Shown here: piece after piece, positions 1 to 10,568 of the stretch
Numbering within the stretch: the first letter of the stretch is position 1
Layout of the letters: every line of letters begins with the position of its first letter
Origin: Diphasiastrum complanatum
Taxonomy: Eukaryota; Streptophyta; Lycopodiopsida; Lycopodiales; Lycopodiaceae
Assembly (NCBI GenBank): GCA_029204225.1
Contig: CM055111.1
Coordinates: forward strand, 5,641,179-5,705,178
Reading direction: 5' to 3'
DNA length: 64,000 nucleotides
Position numbers and translations under genes: made by a program
The notes under the pieces: generated by a model
Told to the model about the DNA's origin: nothing
Databases searched by the model: none
What the model saw: the letters and a program-made list of their open reading frames with translations, nothing else

Positions 1-505
1 CGTTTGTACTGCAGAATTCACATGAAAGTAAGCTCATGAAACAGTGAGGATAAATCCACCAAGTACAACAAGACGCACAGAGAAAAGCTTCCCTTGATAA
101 AAAGCCATAAACAGTTGCAATTCAGCTCAAAATCTTCTTCAGAAAAAATTTCTTCACTCACCCACAATTTCATCTGAAATATTTTCAGTAAGAAAAATGT
201 CCAGGAAAAAGATACGTCATGTAAGACTTTTAAGTACAAATTAGTTGAGAGTTTATGTTTCAATATCATGATAAATTTGAACCTACTTTACAATTCTTGA
301 GAAAAAGTATGTATGTCCATACATGACGCCTACTAACCTAAGATGAGAAACTCCCATAACAAGATCTATCATCTCACAATGCACAAAATCCCCTAAATAC
401 TCCTAATCATACATTGCAAAAAAATTGCCACCTCACAATGCACTACTCGCACCCTTGCACGCACACGCTGGAATGTCCCATATCGGCCCTGCTCAGGAAT
501 TTTCA
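1..505. other. Unassigned AT-rich sequence
   Basis: This lies downstream of the helicase stop and left of the first hAT end. No coding similarity, repeat or RNA gene is recognised; the short open frames look random. Confidence 0.4.
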
Positions 506-840
506 TCAGGGCTGGTTCGAACTGGACCCGTTCGATTCGGGCAGTTCAAACCGCAATTCAAGGTTCTATTGTTTGATCTACAGTTGAGTTGTCCCCCACG
601 CCCTCCCTCTATGTGCCAATGTTAGACCAGTTTTCTCGTTTTACTCCATTGTATTTGCTCAGTTTGGGTTATCATATTTTGCATGTAAACAGACTGAAGG
701 TTTTTGTTCATAGTGGTTACTAGTTAGTTAGTGGTTAGAAGTTAAAACTTAGTAGTTGATAGTTATACTTAATACTTACTAGTTAGTAGTTATAAATTAA
801 ATTTAGAAATCAGAAGTAAGAAAGACTCCAGAAATCTGTG

Positions 841-843
<3 letters not shown>

Positions 844-917
<74 letters not shown>
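844..917. repeat. (GA)n microsatellite, 74 bp
   Basis: Uninterrupted AG repeat inside hAT copy A. No LINE stem-loop is seen next to it, so it is not explained by the LINE tail model. Confidence 0.95.
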
Positions 918-921
<4 letters not shown>

Positions 922-3900
922 GCTAGAGTACCCTTTGGAGCTGAACAATATTAATTTTCAACTTTGAAGTTTGCATTCTGGATTTAGAGTTTATTTGCAA
1001 TGCTCATCACTATGAACCAGCTTGGTTACACCATCATATCTGACGGTTGGATTGATGCAGAATAGGAACCACTATATTGAATATCTTGTTGTCTTCCGGC
1101 ATGGGAACAATGTTATTGAGATCCACTGACACCTTTGCGGTAGCATCGAGCTGCCATTGGTCATGGCACGTCGTACAGGTATAATCAATCCATTATCCAC
1201 TTCCAATCAATCCATTAACCTTTATTTAGAAGTTACTAGTTACAACGTACTACGTACTACCATCTACATACTCACTACTATGTAGTAGCTACTAGTAAGT
1301 TTTTAGCTACTCAAAGGTTAGTACGGTCCTTGATACTTACTAGTTGATACTTGCTAGTTAGTAGTAGTTACTAGGTTCTTAGTCTACTTAGTGCTAATTT
1401 CTAAGTTCTACGTGTTCAAGAATCCATGTGCATCGCGCATTGCTCAAGCCTAGATTAAGTATCATTATGGTTCAAATTCAGAACTTTCAATTTCCAACTT
1501 CCAACTGCCACTGTGAAACTTGAAACTGAGTGATAGTTAATTACTAAGATCTTGATGTGGTTTGTACAATGTTCACAATTGAATGATCAATTGACAATGT
1601 TGATTCTTGAATGTTGAATGACCAATCGTTTGCATATTGTGCCCTATAACAGGTTTTCATGGACATTGTGGCAGACTGCGTTGCTATGGGTAGGCTCGTT
1701 AAGACCTAAACGCCACATTTTTTTAACCACCTTGTGCTGCACATTGCCTAGACTTCCTGGTTGAGGATGTAACCAAGATACCATGGATCAAGGAGGTACT
1801 TAGTGAGATTCATCACCAAGAGCCCTTGATTCAGTTTGGCATGTGCCATTGTGTGTGTACTATGTACTATCATCTATGTTCAATGTTCAGAACTTGAATG
1901 TTTTAATTTTCCAGACTTCTATGCGTTATGGTCTAGATTCATCATTCTATGTTATATGATATATCTGGATTCTAGTATCATCTACCACGATTCGTAGTTA
2001 GAAGTTCTGTTCTTGCTTTGATGATTGTACAAACACAAATTCTGGAATGCATTGTGCAAGTTTGTGTTTATATTCATAGTCTTGGAACAACTGAAAGTTC
2101 ATACACACTTGAGGCAGATGGTCGTTCAAGTGGGTGCAATGGGGGCCATCACAGGAGCCCAAGGGTAGGAGATTCGAGTTGGTCTTGATCTCATCTTCAT
2201 TTTGGGATGAGGCAAGATCCATTGTCGTTGGTCTACAGCCTACCTACACTACTGTCCTGTGCCTTACAGATTGAGAGGTTTGTGTGTTGGGCCTTCTATA
2301 TGAGTTCATGAATAGGCCACGGGCGAGTAGCTACAACAGTGTATGACCAACAACCTAGAGAGGTATTAGAATATTGTTAGCTCTTCGCTCTATCTTGTGT
2401 TGACTCTTGAGTCCTTCCTTATATTTTGGAAGTTTATTTTGAAGTCTAAACTTTGACGTGCCACATTTAAAATTTTGAAATTCAAACTTATCATAGACGA
2501 ATCTTTGGCAGAGCTTTCAATGCATATCATTCAACTGTTACAAGCTTGAGGAGATCCAACGCCTCTAGCGAAGTAGATAAGAGTGATTTCCTCAACCCTG
2601 GCATGCCATGGCCCACATACTCCATCCATTATAGAGGAGAGAGTAGCAATATGACGATAGGGAGGTCAAGATGGCTAGAATGCCTATCTCTCCTAGGTTA
2701 TCCTGATGTACACGAGAAGGACAGGCTCTTGGATGAGCTCCACATATTCAGGCAGGAAACCATGGAGTTCTCCAGTGGGCCCGCACGGTTGAGAGAGGGT
2801 AATATACTGCAATCCATGATCGTTGCAATTTGCCATTGTTAAGTTTTAATAATTGAATTGTATAGCCACATCTTGATGATTCGTGGATTGTGATATATTC
2901 AAATTCTTGGTTTTGTTTTGCGCACCTGACTCCTCATTATACTTTTAACAATGACCAGGCCAGCTGTGTCCTATGTCATGGTGGATGAAGTTCGGGGTTG
3001 ATGGTCTTAAGTTGGCCTTAAGATCCTCTCACAAGAATGCACTACAGTTGCTTGTAAGAGGAACTAGGGTGTTCATCCTTTGATTCACAAGAAGAAGAGG
3101 AATTGACTCTCCTCTATGCAGCTGGAGAGGTTCCAACTTGAGATTTCTGACTAGACTCCAGAGCACCTCAAAGCCTATCCAAGTAGATTCTAATTTCTAA
3201 TGTGCATTGTGTACATAGGTGATAGTATAGTCACATTGTATGTGAAATTTGAGGTTTGAAGTTTGAACTATTACCTACACATTCAACTTTTAAGGTTTTA
3301 ACTTTGAGTTTGAAGTTTGAAGTAATTTCTACTAGATTATAAAGTGTATATTATATGACTATTGGCATTTGGTCCTCCAGATTCATGATTCCTTTCTGAT
3401 CAGTGATTCCAATGTCGCATGTACACAGGTCAACCTAGATGACATCGATGTGGCAAAGGTTCCAAATTTGTCACCAAGATCACAAGACAAGGATGCAGGC
3501 TATGCAAAGGACACAAGCATTCACATTTCAGAATTGTGATTTGTGGGGCATGGCTGCTGGAGCTTGCCATGATGTATTTGCTGCATACCATGATCCATCA
3601 CTGATCATGTTGCATGCATGATTGCATCTATGTAGTATGATCAATGATTCTAGAGTCTATCTAGATTTTAGTATCTAGTATGATCTATCGATGTAGTAAA
3701 ATCTATTTGTCTAACAATCTATTGTTGAATGTTCAGCATTCAGGTTGAAACTTCAGAGGCATGTGTATTATGTCAAATGTGACTTTATGTATTACGTAAT
3801 GTGCTTTGAGTTGAACTTCAAATATGTTACTTTATGTATTATGCAACATGTTCGAAGTTGAGACTTCAAACTTGAATGATAACTTACTAGTAACTTATAA

Positions 3901-4005
3901 GTACAAGATGCATTTTTGACTTGTGAGTAGTAACACGTTTGTGAATCCTTCTGTGCAGGACCTACCACTCGAGCACATGCATTGCCTAGCAGGCTAGGAT
4001 AGGGT

Positions 4006-4242
4006 ATGAGCTCTCACGCTCATGACTCCGACAATGAGTCAGAGGCATCACTAGAGGAGGGAGATGAGGATGGGTGTGAAGCGAGTGATGATGAGGATAG
4101 GGATGAGGATGACAGGCATCCTGCCTCCAAACCTGTAACTTTATTTGCTGAGGAGTTCATCCATGATGTTCATGAGGAGGCTACACTAGACTCCATGGCA
4201 GCAACACCTGTTTGGAGGAGGCTCATAGCCAAGAGAGCTTAG
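4006..4242 (+). pseudogene. hAT transposase acidic C-terminal exon relic
   Basis: This open frame of 78 codons contains SDNESEASLEEGDEDG and more Asp/Glu runs. Copies B and C of the same hAT type have similar acidic Ser-rich tails just before their stop codons (9990-10215 and 31675-31890), so this is read as the transposase C-terminus. The catalytic region of this copy is destroyed. Confidence 0.5.
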
Positions 4243-4260
4243 ACTATAGGAGCTTGGGTA

Positions 4261-4849
4261 ATAGATCTTGATAGAGGATAATTTTTACTAATATCTAGAG
4301 TCTAGTTCCTAGATAGTAGACAAAGTTCTCACTTGAAACTTGAAACTTCTAAGCCCTAACTCCTAAAAGTTCAGTCTTAACTCTTGACTCTAGTTTGTTA
4401 TGACTCGAGATTTATGTGCACATGCCACGATTCAAGTCTCAGTGACTTGTGAACTATTTATGTTCATAATTATTAATACATATCATCATTCATTATCATA
4501 TTTAAGTTTTAACATTTTATGATGATTATGGTTGTGAACGTTGTTCCTACATGATGGTGCTCTGTACATTCCCACGTTCAGGGCACTTTTCTTCATTGTG
4601 GGAGTGTTATAAACATATTTGTCCATATGGGTGCACTTTTTATGCATATCTTGGCCAAGCACCCTCTTTATTCATGTACAGGCCTATGGGCCCTTTGTCC
4701 TTCAGTTGGGCCCTAGGCCCAGCTATTACTTGTTCATTACCTAAAGGTCCCCTACAAGAGGGTGCACTTTTTTCTCTCTACATCACCATTGTGGACCTTA
4801 TCAACTCTGATCTCTAGAAGCTTCCAACCAGACACTCAAGTCAATCAGC
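4261..4849. other. Unassigned stretch with GGGCCC palindromes
   Basis: Contains TTGGGCCCTAGGCCCAGC near 4700. The style resembles the LTR-like sequence at 48.9-49.2 kb (GGGCCCAAGG), so it may be a degraded LTR. No protein similarity is recognised. Confidence 0.3.
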
Positions 4850-5223
4850 TTTCGATGTTGATATTGGTCGAGCTCTTCATGAGAGAATTCATTGATATTG
4901 TTTGTAGGCCTTTAGCCATTGATTATATGTGATGTCATTAGCCATTCTTCTTGGCAAATTGCTACTTGATTGCCATTTACGGTATGCCTTCTGGCATGGA
5001 AAACCTCAATAAATACTCAGAGGTAGAATCAAAGTTAGAGATATGAAGTTAGGTCCAGATGAACTTCTAAGTGGTCTTCGTAGCATATTATCTTGGCTAT
5101 TAAGATTATCTTCTAGTTTGCTAGTTTGTTTTATTCAAGTTGCTTGGCAACATTGATCCATCTAAGTTTCACCTTATCGACTGTATTGTTTGGTCTTATA
5201 TGCCTTATGGCATGGAAAAGACA

Positions 5224-5285
<62 letters not shown>
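4850..5285 (+). mobile_element. Two LINE 3' ends in tandem, the second with a (CT)n tail
   Basis: Two 3'UTR fragments of the stem-loop LINE family. The first carries ATGCC-TTCT-GGCAT at 4984-4997 followed by GGAAA and CAATAAA, with no microsatellite. The second begins about 5010, with sequence matching the post-ORF1 region of the element at 20.0-21.4 kb. It carries ATGCC-TTAT-GGCAT at 5200-5213, then GGAAAAGACATTCA, then (CT)n from 5228 to 5285. Neither contains ORF2. Confidence 0.7.
5228..5285. repeat. (CT)n tract between two LINE pieces
   Basis: A 58-bp perfect CT repeat: the 3' end of the upstream LINE fragment and the 5' flank of copy B. Confidence 0.95.
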
Positions 5286-5287
<2 letters not shown>

Positions 5288-5452
5288 CGTGCCATGGTCC
5301 CATCTTCTTGATCCATCGCTAGCTATTCCATGCAGCTATACTTCATTGGGTTGCCTAATCCATTGCTGGCTAGGTTGATCGTTGCCTGGCTGTAGAGACC
5401 TCTGCCTACAAGCTATTTGCTTGTGGCCATGTATCGCTTGCAGATCGTAGAA

Positions 5453-6030
5453 ATGGCGAAGAATAAAAAAGCAAGTAGCATAGGGAGCTCCACTCCCTGC
5501 TAGCTTGCAAAATCTTAGGCAGCACCTCCAGCTAAACCATCTTCTTCAGATTCCATCACTTCAGCTTCAACGCCTTCTACATCTCCAACTACGTCTGCTC
5601 CAGTGTCTTGGTCTGATCTGCCATGCCATGCCTATATCTCCTTCTATGTCTTATAATGAGCCCATCATTGCTATTCCCTTAACCCCCTACCAGGAATTGA
5701 CGTTTCTATCTACTCCAACGAAAGATCTGAGTCATCTGATCCCTCTATTGTGTGAAGACACAAATAAGATATACACAATAATGCGATATCACTGGAGTCT
5801 AGGCGAGATGTGCTACTATGCCGATCTAAATGCAAGGACACTAATATCTTACATATGTACAAGTTGTGGATCGCAAAAAAGCCCTTCAGGAAGCAAAGGA
5901 GACAAGTAGACGCATGATCTACAGAGATGGTAACATTCATTTTGTTGAAACCAAGCAAAAAGCTAATATTGAGAGCGTAGATTTGATTGAGTTAGAGCAG
6001 AGTTATAGAAATGAAGAGTTGTCCAGCTGA
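5453..6030 (+). pseudogene. LINE ORF1 relic in copy B
   Basis: Broken ORF1 of a non-LTR retrotransposon. The start MAKNKKASS and the end IYRDGN/FVETK are recognised by comparison with the longer ORF1 at 20260-21212. The central coiled-coil and RRM parts are mostly missing. ORF1 proteins bind element RNA; this one cannot be functional because of stops and frame changes. Confidence 0.6.
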
Positions 6031-6219
6031 ATATGTAAATGGTCTCAGTACCATATAATCTCTGCCTTATAACTTCTCTCTTCTTAGTGCTTATTTCTTT
6101 GTTTTAGTAATTTGGATAGTACAGTAAGTTTGTTTCGACGACATTGATCCCTCTAGTTTCCATCACACTTGGATGTACTTCTTTCGCCTTATATGCATCT
6201 TGGCATGAAAAGACATGAA

Positions 6220-6223
<4 letters not shown>

Positions 6224-6285
<62 letters not shown>
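6224..6285. repeat. (CT)n 3' terminus of ORF1-only element B
   Basis: A 62-bp perfect CT repeat following the stem-loop and GAAAAGACATGAATGCAT. Position 6285 is 29 bp from the helicase stop codon. Confidence 0.95.
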
Positions 6286-6287
<2 letters not shown>

Positions 6288-6314
6288 AGTATCTTCCAGC
6301 TTGCAAGGTAAACT

Positions 6315-6623
6315 TCACCTAGCCTTGCTTTTGAATCCTTTGTGTGACAAGCCAGCCTTCCTCTTTTTATTGGATGAGTTCATGAGTCTCTGCCTTTTGG
6401 AGTCTTTGACATCCCCTTGAAACAATTGCTCCATTTCTTCCTTTCTGCTTACAAAATTTGTTCCCTTCATCTTCTTTGCTCCTGTATTCTTTTTAACGAA
6501 CCGTCCAGCTTCTTTAGCTCTTTCCACGGCCTTGACAGCTTTGGCTCGCCTATAAGCTGCCTCAACGGTAGATTTGCCATTAGTGCCACTGGTCTTCCTT
6601 GATGCCTCCTGGACGTCTTTGAG
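6315..6623 (-). CDS. RH28: RH28 exon k (terminal) and stop codon
   Basis: This terminal exon has 102 codons plus TGA. It contains [25 protein letters not shown] and a Lys/Arg-rich tail ending GFKSKAR. The acceptor is ACTGCAG. The stop codon at 6315-6317 lies only 29 bp from the (CT)n end of a retroelement pointing the opposite way, so the native 3'UTR is interrupted almost at once. Confidence 0.88.
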   Translation of the reverse strand, partial: LKDVQEASRKTSGTNGKSTVEAAYRRAKAVKAVERAKEAGRFVKKNTGAKKMKGTNFVSRKEEMEQLFQGDVKDSKRQRLMNSSNKKRKAGLSHKGFKSKAR

Positions 6624-7706
6624 CTGCAGTCCAAGTAGTTACTTGCTTATACATCTAATTTCACTATTCTGAAAATAAGAAAATTAGTGTTGAATATCAT
6701 CTTGTTTTTTGGTAATATCCCAATTATTCACGGGAACTTGACTATCCCCATAAAGGCTAAGATTGCAATGATCAGAAAATGCACAAATAAAAACGCTTTC
6801 CAATCAATTGCAAACAACACTAGATGCTTGTAGAAACAGTGAACATAACTATGACCAAATGAAAATATAATATCCTATGCTCAAACCTCTGGGTCATCTG
6901 AAACCTCATCATTTGATTCAACTTCACGAGCAGCCTCCAATTGTCGTCGTTTCTTACGTGGAAGATGTTTCTGAGATGAATGTGCATGGTAATAATAATC
7001 ACAATCAGAATGTATAGGGTTTCTTTATTTACAGAGTGACCTGAGACTTCATGCTCCAAACTTAAGATACAAAAACTAAGTAAACAAATTAAACTGCAAG
7101 TACATTCGTGAGCATTTGACAAAGTACCTCCTTTTCCAGTTTCCTTTTTGCCTTTTTCTGCAAATTTTCGAATTCATTGACGCTAATGTTCTTCTTATCA
7201 GTAACGCTTCTTGCATCCTGAGGAATGCCAATTTTGTAAACTTCCAGTAGATGATACAACCAAAAAGTTACAGACTAAAGGGAACTTGGAGAATAATTAC
7301 CAGCTTCAAACCTTATTATGAAGTCATGGCATTTAAACATTTCTTTTGAGCTTCACTAAAGTATTATTTTCAGTAGAGTATGCCTAATGCATAAAATCAG
7401 GAAAGCTAACATAATAAGAAAAGACATTCATTACAGCTACAAGCCGCAGTTTTTCCAAATTAGGGAAATATAGGGGATTCTTTTATTAAAATTCTTGGAA
7501 ATACCACGATAGGTTGGATCTGGAATAGCTGATATATTGAAGCTGGGGCTTGAGACCAATTTGGGCCCCATTCTTGTATTTCAGGTGTAAAATTTTTATC
7601 CAAAAAGATCTTAGTGTACTTGAGTTTACATTGGTGTCGTAGCACATCTTGCCTAGACTCCAGTGAAGCAAAGTGTAAGACCAGAGTATTAACGTCCTTT
7701 TTGGTG

Positions 7707-7769
<63 letters not shown>

Positions 7770-10482
7770 TGAGGTATCTAAAAATGTAGATGTACACGAG
7801 GCAAGATAAGGTATACCCAAGCATAGTATACCCAGTCAGAGCAATAAAACTTCTCCATAAAAAGGACAAGTCCCAACTATAACTTGCAGTATGAGCAGGT
7901 TACCTTAATCCTTGATATGGTGATGCTCACAAGGAGCATATGCACAATCACGGTAGAGACGCAATGAGACTAACAATTTAACAAATACTATGGATATAAT
8001 AGTCAGTGTGCATCAATGCAGACACCACCATCTCTCTGCTAGGTCGTTTCAACTTTGAGGGGGGGAGAATTAAATGTGCTTGTGTATCCTATGATGTGGA
8101 TGTGGAGGAGGGAGAGTAAATGTGCTCATTTACAGTATGATGTGGATGTGGTCCAGCACTCACATCTCTGATGTATGTTCATCTCTAACTTGAATAAATT
8201 GTCGGGCTCCATGGTCTTGAGATTCGTACCTTGTAAATCGATTCTGAATTTGAATCAAGATGCTTCATTGCTTCTTGTCTCCAAGATTTTGGGTCCTTTA
8301 CGCAAAAACAAAATTCAACAATTTAAGTTTTTCCCAGAATTTTCAAACTTAGAATAATTTGGACTGCAAAAAAGGAATATAAAAGTGCTTGGAATTGAGG
8401 CGATTCAAATTGACTAGGAAGTATGCTGCATCTCTGTAAATAGTTGACATGTGGGAAAAAAGTATCCAGTACGTGTTTGTGTTGAGGAAGGGCCTGTGTT
8501 GCAAGCTGAGAATTATTTATAATAGTTCTCAGAGATATAATGCCTGCCATGCATCTATAATCAGCATGCTAGGAAAGAAGGTGACGTGATGAGATTGTCC
8601 CAAAAAAGAAATTGGAGAAACAACAGGGTTGCCCACCTGCACAACCTCCATATGTACCTGCTGAGCTTACTTCCCATTTTGGAATCCATTTTTCTAGCAC
8701 CATTTAAGCTTGCAAGTCCAAGTGCTGCTTTTTAACTGTATCCAGCACTTCAGAACTATCTTGAGCATCTAATCTGTTCACTTGCTGCAGAACTGTATAA
8801 TTTCATCCAACAATCCTTCAGCACAAGAAATTGCTTCTTTAAGAAAAGCCAAACGCTCTTAGATAGAGTCACAGTGTATTATGAAATCTAAAGCTCCAAA
8901 ATGTTTCCTTTAAGTATTTCTTTCCGTCTCCCATAAATGTTCCGCGCTCTCAACCTTTGATAGATCACGCATAAATAATGACATACTGGTAATATAACAT
9001 CTCTCAAGGTATAGCTGAATAGATCATAAAAGTGCATGCAACGAGTACCTTTATCTGCCAATGTCAGATGTTCAAACTTCAGAGTGACTGAACCCTATGG
9101 TAAAACGTGATAGCTGGATCACAAAGGCAGCAAATAATGCAAGGATAATCTTGTGCAATATTGAGGCATGAGCTTGAGGATGGGTGGTCTCAATACCTCC
9201 AGAGTATAACACCAGACGATGTAGAGCAGCAGGCCTGCGACGATGAGCTCATGATTTTCAGGAAAGACCGCCTCAACGCATTGCATTGAGAGTCCTCTCA
9301 CAAAATTTCACTGCTGCAGCTTGTGAGAGGAAATGGAGCATCAACTCCCTCATACAAACCAAGAAGAGAAACAAGCTCTTCACAAAGCAATTAGAACGCC
9401 AGTGTTTGTGCATTCAAACCTACGCCTTCTAGATAATATGAGGGAGGCCAAAGATGCAGGTAATTACTAATTGTTTAAACTTGTATTTGAGGCTTGAGCT
9501 TGAACTACTTGAACTTGAACTTGAGTCTTGAGTGCTTAGTGTTGAAGCTTATCACTTCAGTCTTGGTACTTTGAAGTCTTGAAAGTTGACTAGTTTGGAC
9601 TTTGATGACTCATGAACCATTTGTAATTTGTGAATTTGTGTCACATGTGATATGAGTGAATTGTTTAAACTTTAGGTAAACCCTGATGAAATAGACATCG
9701 CCAAGGTTCCTGATTTACCACCTAGGTTAGAGGAGGAGGATAATATATATGCCCTCTTGCATCGCGAGTTTATTGCACGATTGGGTAGGCTTCAGGCTTG
9801 AGCCTTACTTGGTAATTGAAATTGAATACTTGAGTCTTATATTTCAATCAACTTTCAAGATTGTAGTATGTACTATCTAGATTCTGCTATCTAGGTCATC
9901 TCCTGGGTCTTGAGCCTTCAAAGTTCAATTTTGGACAATGAGAATTGAGTACTTTCTAATAGCTGCAAATCTCTATCTGCGGGACCTGTGACTCGGGTGC
10001 ATCACGACAGACTCAGGCTGCCGCTACTCGGCAACAACATTCAGAGGGCAGCGTCAATAGCTCTACCGAGGAGAATGAGGAGAGCGACTATCAGAGCCAA
10101 GCTTCTTCTTCTAATGAGGTCTCAGAGGCTCGGGATGATGATCATGATGATGAGGAGCATGTGCAGGAGGGTAAGATGCCATCCCCCACTAGCAGGACCA
10201 GAAGGAGGACCTAGGTCCTAAGTTTATATTATAGTTCATAGTAGACATGAGGGTCCGGGGCGGACGTGGCCTTTTGGTGTCCGCGTCTGGCGCCCGGACC
10301 CGGACACGTCCGACCCCCGGACGTAGGGTTGGACGCGTCCAACTTTTTTTTTAAAATTTTTTTGGACACTGGACGTGTCCAGCATCCAGACGTGGACGCG
10401 TCCAAGACCCGGAGACATATTTTTTTCAAAAAAAAAAAAAGTTTTGGCCCCTAAACCCCAAAACGCGCGCACGCGCGCGCGC

Positions 10483-10568
<86 letters not shown>

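Larger units (their letters stand above)
506..4260 (+). mobile_element. Decayed hAT DNA transposon, copy A (DUF659 type)
   Basis: Transposase relic. The left end near 506 reads CAGGGCTGGTTCGAAC, resembling the inverse of the right end of copy C near 32585 (CACCTGGTTCAGAATC). Coding remnants in order are: ~1040-1075, SDGWID, the DUF659 signature, with a stop soon after; ~1655-1830, a DIVADCVAMGR block then CAAHCLDFLVED-like text with breaks; 2546-2842, an open exon-like block; ~2975-3175, a relic of the C-terminal dimerisation segment; and 4006-4242, an acidic Ser/Asp/Glu-rich tail. Spacers are rich in TAGTTACTA and AAGTTTGAA phrases. Stops and frameshifts show it is inactive. It lies downstream of the helicase stop. 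Confidence 0.65.
5286..6285 (+). mobile_element. ORF1-only LINE derivative (HAL1-like), copy B
   Basis: This element starts directly at the end of the (CT)n tract of the preceding LINE piece. It has a ~167-bp 5'UTR, then ATGGCGAAGAATAAAAAAGC at 5453, the same MAK-N-K start seen at 19601 (plus) and 21212 (minus). The ORF1 relic runs to a TGA at 6028-6030 and keeps the ORF1 C-terminal RRMIYRDGN and FVETK segments, with internal losses and frameshifts. A 3'UTR follows directly, with stem-loop ATGC-ATCTT-GGCAT (6193-6206), GAAAAGACAT, and (CT)n to 6285. No endonuclease or reverse transcriptase is present. It lies in the helicase 3'UTR, in the opposite orientation. Confidence 0.72.

Noticed and set aside
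4551-4817. 88-codon frame with Cys, Phe and Gly as a small protein
   Set aside because: No family features; the region has LTR-like GGGCCC palindromes and lies between element remnants.
5126-5378. Open frames through (CT)n tracts giving long Ser-Leu or Arg-Glu runs, here and at 6169, 7486, 10426, 19872, 21337, 43522, 48136-48848, 53722
   Set aside because: A two-base repeat has no stop in any frame, so open frames arise automatically. Flanking residues match LINE 3'UTR, not protein families.
7486-7869. 127-codon minus-strand frame as one gene
   Set aside because: It is a chance join of a LINE ORF1 fragment in a shifted frame, the GA tract and unrelated intron sequence.
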